A stretch of DNA of 9,718 nt from CAZLMW01 sp964560875 (lineage in GTDB: Bacteria; Myxococcota_A; UBA9042), in contig CAZLMW010000197.1 of NCBI GenBank assembly GCA_964560875.1, forward strand, positions 1 through 9,718, written 5' to 3'. The notes under the pieces are model-generated. The model saw nothing but the letters and a program-made list of their open reading frames with translations, did no database searches and was not told where the DNA came from. Position 1 is the stretch's first letter; each line of letters starts with the position of its first letter. The position numbers and the translations under genes were made by a program. This document shows positions 1 to 7,366 of the stretch, in pieces.

Positions 1-1167
1 CGGGTGGCCCGGACCCGGGTTATCGCTCAGTCAGCGACTTCCAATCGGGCCTGGATGACGGACCGGATGACGGACTGGGCGCGGCTGGGCACACTCGCCG
101 GGATGGCCAACGACGCACACCGCTCCCGGACCCTGCGACAACCCCGAACCCTGCGTGAACGGCTCGATGAAGGCCCGGTCGACAACCCGCTGGAGCTCAT
201 TGCCGAGATCGTGGCGACCATCGCCGCTGCGCACCGGGACAGCCGCACCCATGGTCGGCTAAACCCGTCGCTCGTCGTCATCTCGGGCGAAAAAGGCGTG
301 CGGATCGAAGGGTGGAACGCGCGCGGCTTGGCGGCGATTGGGTACGCGGCTCCCGAGCAGGTGGCGGGCCAGGACGGCGGTGCGCGGGCAGACGTCTTCG
401 CTCTTGGCGCGATGGCGTACGAGATCCTGGCGGGGTATCCGCCGTTTCGAGGCGCCACACCGGCCGATGTCGCTATCGCCACCGCAGCCGACGCGCCCGA
501 TCCGCTCGAAGTGCAAGGTTTGCCCTCGGGCGTGGCCGAGCTGGTTTTTTCATGCCTGGCGAAGCGTTCCGACGCGCGTCCGATGGATGCGATCGACGTG
601 GCCGAAGCGCTGCAGGAGCTGCTCGCCGAGCCCGAGCAAGCGCCGACAGAGGACGTCGCCCAGGCCGCTGGTCAACAACCACTTGCAATGGCGACAGACG
701 AAGAAGCTCCCGGAGCACCTGCGGATGAGGTGAAAATCGCAGCACCCCGCGACGAGACGCGTTCGACGCCGGAGGCGGAACAGCCGGCTGCCCCCGCGCC
801 CAAAACCGTGACCGCTAAACCGGTCGCCCGCGGCAGTTGGGGTCTCGCCATCGCAGGCGGCGTCGTCGTGGTGGCGGCCATCGCGCTGCTGTTTTGGCCA
901 ACGAGTCCCCAACCCGTGCCCGACGAGCCCGCGGAACCAACACCGGCGATCCCCGCGACGCCGCCACCGACCGCGCTACCCGCGGCAGTGACCGCGGTGT
1001 CGCCGCCAGACGCGCCCACACCGACCGCGCTGCCGCAAGCGCAGAGCCCGGTGGACCTGGCCGCCGACGCCACCGAGACGAGCCAATCCACGACGCTGCC
1101 CGGTGCCGCTTCGGAGCTCGCAGATCCGACCGCGCTCGGCGCACCAAGCACGCCGACGATGCTATGA
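1..1167 (+). CDS. Membrane-anchored pseudokinase (kinase-fold C-lobe, TM helix, Pro-rich tail), 5' end cut by window
   Basis: The frame is open to the window edge, so the true start is probably upstream; the first usable start is GTG at 4, and residues are numbered from there. Residues about 49-208 follow a bacterial Ser/Thr kinase C-lobe: an alpha-D/E-like stretch (TLRERL at 49-54), then HGRLNPS (83-89) where HRDLKPS is expected, EGW (102-104) in place of DFG, YAAPEQ (114-119) as the APE region, DVFALG (130-135) and the subdomain XI arginine R192. The catalytic Asp, catalytic-loop Lys and Asn, and metal-binding Asp are all replaced, so phosphotransfer looks lost. No Gly-rich loop or VAIK lysine is visible, though these could lie before the window. 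One hydrophobic helix (about 279-298) follows, then about 90 Pro/Ala/Thr-rich residues, presumably periplasmic. By inference it is a scaffold or sensor in the inner membrane. It ends 30 nt before the giant lipoprotein gene, so co-transcription is likely. Confidence 0.82.
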   Translation, partial: RVARTRVIAQSATSNRAWMTDRMTDWARLGTLAGMANDAHRSRTLRQPRTLRERLDEGPVDNPLELIAEIVATIAAAHRDSRTHGRLNPSLVVISGEKGVRIEGWNARGLAAIGYAAPEQVAGQDGGARADVFALGAMAYEILAGYPPFRGATPADVAIATAADAPDPLEVQGLPSGVAELVFSCLAKRSDARPMDAIDVAEALQELLAEPEQAPTEDVAQAAGQQPLAMATDEEAPGAPADEVKIAAPRDETRSTPEAEQPAAPAPKTVTAKPVARGSWGLAIAGGVVVVAAIALLFWPTSPQPVPDEPAEPTPAIPATPPPTALPAAVTAVSPPDAPTPTALPQAQSPVDLAADATETSQSTTLPGAASELADPTALGAPSTPTML

Positions 1168-1197
1168 TATCGTTGTAACCACCCTCGCGGATCCCAA

Positions 1198-2022
1198 ATG
1201 CCACTGAACTTGACGCTGCGCCGTCGCCCGGCCCTGTTTGCATGGCGCTGCCGCGGGCCAGCGGTGGCGCTGATTGTCTGCCTGGCCGCGTGTTCGTCGC
1301 CCGATGAGACCGACGACACATCGACCGATACAGGCTCCATCGACGTCGGAAGCAACGACATCGCGGGTTCGATCGACGCAGCCGGCTCGATCGACACAGT
1401 CAACCCGCTCGACACTGCGGCGATCACCGACAGCGGCGCCGCGGACGTGACGCCTTCCGATGTCGGTCCCGCCAAGCCACCGCGCTGGGCCAACCAATGC
1501 CAGACGACGGCCGATTGCGCGTCGTACGAAGACGGCAACGCCTGCAACGGAACGCTATTCTGCAACAAATCGCAGCTGCCGCACCGCTGCGCGCTCAAGC
1601 CGAGCACCGTCGTCTCGTGCCCAGCGGTGAACGACCACGCGTGCGCGACCAATCAATGCGATCCCACTACCGGCGAGTGCGCAATCGAAGAGCACGCCGA
1701 AAGACACCCCATGCGTCGACGCCGATCCGTGCACACCCGATTCAGCATGCGACGGCAAAGGCACCTGCATCGGCAGCAAGGCCACGATGTGCAACTGCAA
1801 GAAGAGCTCGGATTGCGCCGCGATCGCGTCCGCCAACCTGTGTTCGGGCTCGTGGTATTGCGATCTTTCGGTGTTTCCGTGGACGTGTCGTGCCAACCCG
1901 ACAACCGCGGTGAAGTGCGACGACAAGAAGAGCCACGCCTGCGCGACGAACCTATGCGACCCGAAGACCGGCAAATGCGCCATGAAGCCGACGCCGAAGG
2001 GCACGCCATGCGACGACGGTGA
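1198..2022 (+). CDS. Giant Cys-rich surface lipoprotein, 5' part (frame broken near 1687)
   Basis: This is the N-terminal part of one gene that continues in another frame to 7351. The ATG at 1198 is chosen because it gives a clean lipoprotein signal peptide: an RRR patch (8-10), hydrophobic core (about 21-31) and lipobox LAAC with the lipidated cysteine at 32. The ribosome binding site is weak (GGA about 7 nt upstream). Residues 33-97 are a low-complexity Asp/Ser/Thr/Gly/Ala spacer of the kind that lifts a domain off the membrane. The first Cys-rich unit starts at C101 and contains NACNGTLFCNK, a motif that recurs in later units. Beyond about 1687 this frame encodes Arg/His-rich sequence (for example HPMRRRRSVH) unlike anything before it and stops at 2020-2022; I regard that tail as out-of-frame translation, not protein. 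If the shift is real, the cell makes at most a 274-residue stub. The gene follows the pseudokinase in the same frame, separated by its TGA and 30 nt. Confidence 0.85.
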   Translation: MPLNLTLRRRPALFAWRCRGPAVALIVCLAACSSPDETDDTSTDTGSIDVGSNDIAGSIDAAGSIDTVNPLDTAAITDSGAADVTPSDVGPAKPPRWANQCQTTADCASYEDGNACNGTLFCNKSQLPHRCALKPSTVVSCPAVNDHACATNQCDPTTGECAIEEHAERHPMRRRRSVHTRFSMRRQRHLHRQQGHDVQLQEELGLRRDRVRQPVFGLVVLRSFGVSVDVSCQPDNRGEVRRQEEPRLRDEPMRPEDRQMRHEADAEGHAMRRR

Positions 2023-3307
2023 AAAGGCGACGCTGGGCGACGCTTGCGACAACGGAACGTGCAAACCAGGCGTCAAAGCCGCGTGCAAGGTCAACCTGGA
2101 CTGCGACGTGCAGGAGGACGGGGACGCCTGCAACGGAACGCTCTACTGCGACAAGACCGACGGCGCGTGCAAGCTCAATCCAGCCACGGTCATCGCGTGC
2201 GCCAAGGGCGGCGACAGCGCCTGCACCAAGAACACGTGCGACCCGGCATCGGGGGTGTGCTCACTCAAGGCGCTGAAGAACGGCAGCAGCTGCAACGACA
2301 ACGACAAGTGCACGCAAAACGAGTTCTGCCTGCAGGGCAAATGCGGGGGCGGCGAGGATCAATGCCCGTGCACCGACGACAAGAGCTGCTTGGCGCTCGA
2401 CGACGGCAACCTCTGCAACGGCACGCTGTTCTGCAACAAGAAGACAAAGAAGTGCGAGCTCAACCCGGCGTCGCTGGTGGTGTGCAAGTCGCTCAACGAC
2501 ACCCAATGCAGCAAGAACGCGTGCGCGCCGGCGACCGGCACATGTGCCATGACGGACACCGAACGGGCGTCGCTGCTGCCCTGCCCGCAGGCTGTTGGCG
2601 CGCCGAAGAAAGACTGCCGCTGGGAAGTGAAGCCGAAGGCCGCCAAGTCCGACGAGGTCAGCTGCGATGACGGTGACAAGTGCACGGCGAATTCCTCCTG
2701 CGCCAAGGGGCAATGCACCGGCGAAAACACGCTCTGCGTCTGCAAGTCGACCGCCGATTGCGCCAAGCAGGAAGACGGTGATGCCTGCAACGGGACGCTG
2801 TACTGCAACCCGAAGACAAAGCTCTGCGAGCTCAACAAGGCGACTGTGGTCAGCTGTCCGAAGCCCAAAGCCGGGGCCTGTATCGGTCATAAATGCGCGC
2901 CGAAGACGGGCCAATGCCTCGTGCAGCCGATCGCGACCGGCACCCCCTGCGACGACGGCGAAAAGTGCACCAAGGCCGAATACTGCGTGCTCGGCGAGTG
3001 CAAGGGCGGTCTGAAGGCCTGCGAGTGCCTCGACAACGGCGACTGCGCATCCAAGGACGACGGGGATGCGTGCAACGGCGTGTTCTTCTGCGACAAGTCG
3101 GGGCTCAAGGCGACGTGCAAGTTCGCCCCGGGGAGCGCTGTTGTGTGCCCGCCGGCAGCGGGGCCTTGCCTGACCAACACCTGCGTCAAGGCGACCGGCA
3201 AGTGCGCGACCAAGCTCAAGGCCGACGGGCAAAAGTGCGACGATGGCGAGCCGTGCTCGATCGCTGACACCTGCGCGAAGGGCAAGTGCGCGGGCAAAGC
3301 GAACCCG
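1498..3307 (+). repeat. Six long Cys-rich protein repeats
   Basis: Units begin with a Cys-x(1-5)-Cys pair at nt 1498, 1790, 2084, 2363, 2735 and 3020, and the last ends near 3307. Lengths are about 97 (after frame repair), 98, 93, 124, 95 and 96 codons. Each contains a core like DGDACNGTLYC, then a CxxxxC(A/D)PxTGxC segment, ten residues, and CDDGxxC. The second unit is the most diverged in the core (ANLCSGSWYC). The fourth is longer because of about 30 extra residues carrying another Cys pair (CPQAVGAPKKDC). Each unit is probably an independent disulfide-bonded module. The family is seen widely in Myxococcota surface proteins; I cannot name a Pfam entry with certainty. Confidence 0.8.
1684..1693 (+). 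other. Single-base frameshift site in the giant lipoprotein gene
   Basis: Before this point the Cys-rich repeat reads in the frame of 1198 (GECAI). After it, the repeat reads one base later (KSTPKDTPC). Removing one G at about 1687 joins them as CAIKSTPKDTPC, which aligns residue for residue with CAMKPTPKGTPC encoded at about 1978-2013. Four other units (SLKALKNGSS, LVQPIATGTP, ATKLKADGQK, AMKPTPKGTP) have exactly ten residues between these two cysteines, and so does the repaired one; a two-base loss would give eleven. The new frame has a stop at 1628-1630, so the switch must lie between there and 2022. The site is not a homopolymer. Confidence 0.85.
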
Positions 3308-6300
3308 TGCAACGACGGCAACTTCTGCACGCTCGACAAGTGCGCCAAGGGCGTCGGCTGCCAACACACCAAGAACCTGTGCGACGACGGCAACGACTGC
3401 ACAGCCGATACCTGCGACGCAAAGAACGGCAAATGCGGGTTCGACAGCGCGCCGCGGGACGCCAAGGGCTGCAACGACGGCAACGGTTGCTCGGTCGGTG
3501 ATGTCTGCAAGAAAGGCAGCTGCGTGGCCGGGGCCGCGATCGTCTGCAATCAGCCATCGGGCGCGTGCACCGAACCCAAGTGCGTGTCGGTCGCCAAGGG
3601 CCAGAACTTCAGCTGCGTGGTGGTCGCCAGGAAAGACGGCGCGACCTGCGACGATGGCGACGCGTGCTCGCTCGGCTCAAGCTGCGTCAAGGGCGCGTGC
3701 AAAGCCGGCACGAAGCTGGCGCTGTGGACGGAGAAGACGTCGCTGCTCGTCCAGGACAGCAGCTCCCAGCTGCGTGCGGTGGCCGTGGCCAAGACGGGAA
3801 TTTACGTCGGAGGAGTCGTGCAGGAGCCGGCAACCGGCAAGCCGACCAAGTCCACGCTCTGGTACGTGCGCGTTCTGCCCGACGGCAGCCGCGATTGGCA
3901 TCAGCCCGTAGTGAGCAAGAAGCCGCACGTCCAGGCGGGAATCAACGCGGTTGTGGCCGACCCGGCGGGCGGGGTTTGGGCGCTTGGCACATCGTTCGAC
4001 GCGGGCTTGGACGGGCGGGTGATCCGGCGCACCGATGCCAAGAAGACGCTTTTTGACAAGACGCTTGGCGAGCCCGGCACCAAGAACGACGCGATCGAAG
4101 ACGGAATCGCCAATGTGGGCGGCGGTCTGCTCGCGGCGGGTTGGCAGAACGTCGGGACTGGGCCTGCGCAGGGATGGCTCACGGCGTTATCTGCCAACGG
4201 GATCGTCGGGTGGAAACTCGCTGTGGGTGGCGCTGGCGATGACAGGCTCCACGCCGTGACGCTTCGCAGCACCGGCGACGTCGCGGCCGCGGGGCGCGAG
4301 GGTTCCAGCAAGTCGGGCAGCCAACTGGGGTGGATCGTCGCCGCTTCGGCCACCGGCTCATTGTCCTGGCAGCGCGGTTACGGAGCGCACGCCAAGCAGG
4401 CGCTAAACGGCGTCGTGGGCATGAAAAACGGCGACCTGTTCGCGGCTGGCACGGCCGAGATCGGTGGCAAGAGCAACCGCTGGCTGCTTCGCGTGCGCAA
4501 GACTGGCCAGCAGCTGTGGAGCGTTACCCGAAGTGGCCATTTCGCCGTGACGTCGCTGCGATGGCTGGCCCCCGAACGCGTGGTCATCACGGGTCAGTCC
4601 AACCCGGGCAGCGCGGATCCGGATGGCTGGGTGGCGGCGCTCGACGCCACTGGCAACACGACCTGGGAGACCACGTACTCCAGCAAGTATGTCGACGGGC
4701 TCGCAGCCGTTGCGGTGCTTCCCAAGGGAGGTCTCTTGGCGGTTGGATCAACGCCCACGCTGGAGTCCGGCGGCAAGCGGATGGTCGGGTTGATGATGCG
4801 TATGGATGCGTGGGGCAACAGGACCTGCGCGGCCTCCGGCGGATGCATCGGCAAGGCCGCTGGTTTCTGCGACGACAACACACCGTGCACCCGGGATCGC
4901 TGCGTCTCTGCCAACGGCAAGGACACCTGTGACCACGCGACAGTGCCCGGCATGAACTGCGACACCAAGGACGGCTGCTCGTTCATCGGGACGTGCTCGG
5001 GCAAGACCTGCGAAGCGGGCGATGCGGGGCGCTTGTTCTCGCGCGACTACACGAACCAGCCGCTGTTCGACATCGCGTCGGTCGCTGCGGGCGTCAACGG
5101 CGGCTTCGAGGTGACCGGGCGCAATGGCTCGAGCATCGTGACCGAGCGTTTTGACGACTATGGGCAGCCCAACGGCCGGCGGCTTGTGCCTGACAAGAGC
5201 GCGCTCAGCAATTACCACCACGTCGGCGGCAGCCTGCCTACAGCCGACGGCGGGGCGGTTATCAGCTACGCGCGGTCCACGCTGGGGTCCAAGACCGTGC
5301 CTTCCACGGCCTATCTGCAGAAGATCCCGGGCGGCACGCACCTGCTGTATCAGACACTGTGGTCGTCGAATACGCCGTCCGGTTCGTGCTCCTACGTCAC
5401 GATCGGCGGCAGCAAGAACGCCGCCCGAAACTGGTACAACGCCTACCGCCCGCCCGTCTACATGCGCGGGCTGTTGCACAGCATCGACGGCAACCACATC
5501 ATCGCGGTGGCCCTCACGGCCGGCGACAGCCCCGAGTGTGCGCTTGGCTACAAGGGCAAGATCGGCCGCCTCATCACCAAGCGTTGCGTGATCGTGCGCC
5601 GGGCACCGAGCGGCGCGAACAAGCTCGAGTGGACGGGCGCAAACATCTGCGACGGCTTTGCCCACGATGGCGGCGCCGGCTACGGCGGCATCCCGTACGT
5701 CTACGGCCAGCGGACGATCGATGATATCTCGGCGGCACCGATGGCCGATGGCGGCGTCGCCCTCGCCGGCGCCGAGCGCATCGTGGCGACCGGCGCGCGC
5801 TATTCCAACGCCCGCCCCTACTACGTGGTCGACAGCCTGCAACCGCTGCTCGCCCGGCTGAGCAACACGGGCAGCCTCGCATGGCGCAAGTCGTTCGTCG
5901 TCACGCGCACCGCCGCTTTCACCCGAACAGTGCAGACCAACGACGCGGGCTTGCTCGCCGGCGGCTGGCTCGAGGATGCCAAGGGTACCCGCAAGGTGCT
6001 CTTGCTCTCGACATTCGCCAACGGAACCGAGCGCTGGCGCAAGTCTCACCTCGTCCTGGGAGCGCCCAAGATTGCTGGCCTCGCCCGGCTCGTGGGCGGC
6101 GACCTGCTCATCGGTGGATCGATCGTCGAGGGTAGCGTGCGCAAGCCCTGGACCGCGCGCATCGACACTCTCGGCAACTTCCTTCACCAGCGAACGCACA
6201 ACATCGGCAAGGGCACCGCAACGCCGGCGACTAAAGAGGCGCTGCTACTGACCGGGGACGGCGGCTTCATCCTCGCGGGCAAGGTGACGGCGGGCTCCGA

Positions 6301-7351
6301 TCGCGTGTTTGCGGTGCGCGGCAACGCGTTCGGCCACGCGACGTGCAAGGGCGCAGGTAAGTGCTCGTCGCAGTCGCCGACCGACTGCTCCGACGGCGAC
6401 CCCTGCACCCTCGACCACTGCGATCCGAAGAAAGGCTGCGTGCACCCCAAGCGAACCTGCGCCGACGACAAACCCTGCACCCTCGACAAGTGCCACAAAG
6501 ACGGCACCTGCAAACACACCACGAACACCTGCGACGACGGCGACGCGTGCACGCTCGACACCTGCAACAAGGGCGTCGACCCGGTGCTTGGCGACGGCTG
6601 TGAGCACCAGAAGAACGCCTGCGACGACGGCAACGCGTGCACGGTCGACAGCTGCGACAAGACCGCGGGCTGCAAACACGTCCCGGGCAACGCGGGCAAG
6701 ACCTGTTTCGACGCGCAATGCCACGTCGGAAGCTGTTCGAGCGGCAGCTGCTCGGTGACATCGCAGGTCGTGCCTGGCTGCAACAAGAGCGTTCCCGGCA
6801 TCTCCTGCAAAGTCACCAAGAGCAAGTACAAGGCCGCGCCCGACGGCGATTACTGGCTGGATTGGGGCGCCGCCGATCCGGTGACCAAGGCCAAGTGGGG
6901 GCCCCGCAAATTCCGCTGCGATATGAGCGGCGGAGGCTGGACGCGGATCGTCAACGAGGACTTCGAGACAGCCACCGGAAGCTGGGCCAAACAGCTGCAG
7001 TGCAACGCCAGCAAGGTCGGTTGTGGCGCGCTCAAGCGACGCTTTGCATCCCCGATCCACTCCAACGTCCGCGTGAGCTCATCGTTCCTCGGCAAACAGG
7101 GCGATAGCGGCTGCCGGTACATCAGCACCAAGTACCTCAGCCACACGGTGAAGCTCGACTACTGCCCGTCCAAGGGCGAGAGCAAGGACGTCTGCAGCAA
7201 ACACATGAAGAGCGCGGCGGTGCTGAAGAAGGCCACTGCGGCGGGCAAACACAGCGGCTACTCGGTCGAGCTCGACTTCAACAACGGCGCCAGCAGCGAC
7301 ACCGATCCGCTCAGCTTCTGCTACGACGACCTCGAAGTCTGGGTGTTGTAG
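1688..7351 (+). CDS. Giant Cys-rich / twin beta-propeller / fibrinogen-like lipoprotein, main part
   Basis: This is the continuation of the gene starting at 1198; the first ATG in this frame is at 1787, but it lies inside a Cys-rich unit and lacks a signal peptide, so it is not a credible start. With one base removed near 1687 the product is 2050 residues. Domains in that numbering: Cys-rich region I, 101 to about 838 (six long units, then short CDDGxxCT units); seven propeller-like blades of about 50 residues, about 856-1208; Cys-rich hinge, about 1209-1275; a second propeller-like region, about 1278-1708, with Cys-containing insertions; Cys-rich hinge III, about 1716-1861; and a C-terminal domain, about 1865-2050, with DGDYWLD, C1907-DM and GGGWTRI (1911-1917), resembling the start of fibrinogen-like domains. 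No enzyme motif is visible. By inference it is a disulfide-rich adhesin or scaffold held at the cell surface by its N-terminal lipid. It ends VWVL with no C-terminal sorting signal, as fits N-terminal anchoring. Confidence 0.88.
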   Translation, partial: KSTPKDTPCVDADPCTPDSACDGKGTCIGSKATMCNCKKSSDCAAIASANLCSGSWYCDLSVFPWTCRANPTTAVKCDDKKSHACATNLCDPKTGKCAMKPTPKGTPCDDGEKATLGDACDNGTCKPGVKAACKVNLDCDVQEDGDACNGTLYCDKTDGACKLNPATVIACAKGGDSACTKNTCDPASGVCSLKALKNGSSCNDNDKCTQNEFCLQGKCGGGEDQCPCTDDKSCLALDDGNLCNGTLFCNKKTKKCELNPASLVVCKSLNDTQCSKNACAPATGTCAMTDTERASLLPCPQAVGAPKKDCRWEVKPKAAKSDEVSCDDGDKCTANSSCAKGQCTGENTLCVCKSTADCAKQEDGDACNGTLYCNPKTKLCELNKATVVSCPKPKAGACIGHKCAPKTGQCLVQPIATGTPCDDGEKCTKAEYCVLGECKGGLKACECLDNGDCASKDDGDACNGVFFCDKSGLKATCKFAPGSAVVCPPAAGPCLTNTCVKATGKCATKLKADGQKCDDGEPCSIADTCAKGKCAGKANPCNDGNFCTLDKCAKGVGCQHTKNLCDDGNDCTADTCDAKNGKCGFDSAPRDAKGCNDGNGCSVGDVCKKGSCVAGAAIVCNQPSGACTEPKCVSVAKGQNFSCVVVARKDGATCDDGDACSLGSSCVKGACKAGTKLALWTEKTSLLVQDSSSQLRAVAVAKTGIYVGGVVQEPATGKPTKSTLWYVRVLPDGSRDWHQPVVSKKPHVQAGINAVVADPAGGVWALGTSFDAGLDGRVIRRTDAKKTLFDKTLGEPGTKNDAIEDGIANVGGGLLAAGWQNVGTGPAQGWLTALSANGIVGWKLAVGGAGDDRLHAVTLRSTGDVAAAGREGSSKSGSQLGWIVAASATGSLSWQRGYGAHAKQALNGVVGMKNGDLFAAGTAEIGGKSNRWLLRVRKTGQQLWSVTRSGHFAVTSLRWLAPERVVITGQSNPGSADPDGWVAALDATGNTTWETTYSSKYVDGLAAVAVLPKGGLLAVGSTPTLESGGKRMVGLMMRMDAWGNRTCAASGGCIGKAAGFCDDNTPCTRDRCVSANGKDTCDHATVPGMNCDTKDGCSFIGTCSGKTCEAGDAGRLFSRDYTNQPLFDIASVAAGVNGGFEVTGRNGSSIVTERFDDYGQPNGRRLVPDKSALSNYHHVGGSLPTADGGAVISYARSTLGSKTVPSTAYLQKIPGGTHLLYQTLWSSNTPSGSCSYVTIGGSKNAARNWYNAYRPPVYMRGLLHSIDGNHIIAVALTAGDSPECALGYKGKIGRLITKRCVIVRRAPSGANKLEWTGANICDGFAHDGGAGYGGIPYVYGQRTIDDISAAPMADGGVALAGAERIVATGARYSNARPYYVVDSLQPLLARLSNTGSLAWRKSFVVTRTAAFTRTVQTNDAGLLAGGWLEDAKGTRKVLLLSTFANGTERWRKSHLVLGAPKIAGLARLVGGDLLIGGSIVEGSVRKPWTARIDTLGNFLHQRTHNIGKGTATPATKEALLLTGDGGFILAGKVTAGSDRVFAVRGNAFGHATCKGAGKCSSQSPTDCSDGDPCTLDHCDPKKGCVHPKRTCADDKPCTLDKCHKDGTCKHTTNTCDDGDACTLDTCNKGVDPVLGDGCEHQKNACDDGNACTVDSCDKTAGCKHVPGNAGKTCFDAQCHVGSCSSGSCSVTSQVVPGCNKSVPGISCKVTKSKYKAAPDGDYWLDWGAADPVTKAKWGPRKFRCDMSGGGWTRIVNEDFETATGSWAKQLQCNASKVGCGALKRRFASPIHSNVRVSSSFLGKQGDSGCRYISTKYLSHTVKLDYCPSKGESKDVCSKHMKSAAVLKKATAAGKHSGYSVELDFNNGASSDTDPLSFCYDDLEVWVL
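3308..3712 (+). repeat. Short Cys-rich repeats (CxDGxxC type)
   Basis: After the long units the protein switches to shorter modules built on CNDGNFCTLDKC, CDDGNDCTADTC, CNDGNGCSVGDVC and CDDGDACSLGSSC, roughly 22-35 residues apart; a more divergent CNQPSGACTEPKC module sits before the last. The same short module recurs in the two later hinges (nt about 4823-5030 and 6343-6780). They probably form a stiff disulfide-bonded stalk leading into the first propeller. Confidence 0.75.
3764..4828 (+). repeat. Seven propeller-like blade repeats (propeller 1)
   Basis: Seven repeats of 49-57 residues share the order: small-hydrophobic strand (xAVxx), Gly-Gly or Asn-Gly turn, strand ending in AxG, a polar loop, a strand with GW(I/L/V)xxL, a Gly turn and a Trp strand. 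Examples are DGLAAVAVLPKGGLLAVGST (seventh) and GWVAALDATGNTTWETTY (sixth). In the repaired protein, blades 2-7 fall at about 913-962, 963-1014, 1015-1066, 1067-1115, 1116-1165 and 1166-1210. Seven copies suggest one closed seven-bladed propeller. The fold is inferred from the periodicity only. Confidence 0.65.
5031..6336 (+). repeat. Second propeller-like region (propeller 2)
   Basis: The same blade pattern returns after the hinge, with clear late blades (ARLSNTGSLAWRKSF, then LLAGGWLEDAKGTRKVLLL, then GDLLIGGSIVEGSVRKPW, then DGGFILAGKV). I can divide the region into seven blades, but blades 2-4 carry long insertions rich in Tyr, Asn and Cys (for example NWYNAYRPPVYMRG near nt 5430), absent from propeller 1. 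These insertions are the best candidates for a binding surface. The count of seven is less certain here than in the first propeller. Confidence 0.5.
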
Positions 7352-7366
7352 CAAACAGCCGACAAA

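Noticed and set aside
672..1652. Long minus-strand open frame (326 codons) opposite the pseudokinase end and lipoprotein start
   Set aside because: It is the antisense of coding sequence with strong domain evidence; the translation is low-complexity Ala/Ser/Val/Gly and shows no domain. High GC makes such antisense frames common.
1684..1693. Programmed +1 ribosomal frameshift
   Set aside because: No stop codon or slippery run sits at the shift (gca atc gaa gag), so there is no visible stimulus. A simple extra base explains the data better, though sequence alone cannot exclude recoding.
2261..3367. Minus-strand open frame of 368 codons inside the Cys-rich region
   Set aside because: Its Ala/Leu/Arg-rich repeats simply mirror the tgc-rich repeats of the sense strand; no start context or domain.
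4748..6199. Minus-strand open frame of 483 codons inside propeller 2
   Set aside because: The sense strand encodes recognisable blades and Cys-rich hinge; the antisense product has no recognisable motif.
1787..7351. Separate cytoplasmic gene starting at the ATG at 1787
   Set aside because: That ATG lies within a Cys-rich unit, has no signal peptide for a disulfide-rich protein, and the same unit continues upstream in frame to about 1688.
7310..7351. C-terminal sorting signal on the giant protein
   Set aside because: The end is a soluble EVWVL with no hydrophobic helix or basic cluster; anchoring is by the N-terminal lipobox.
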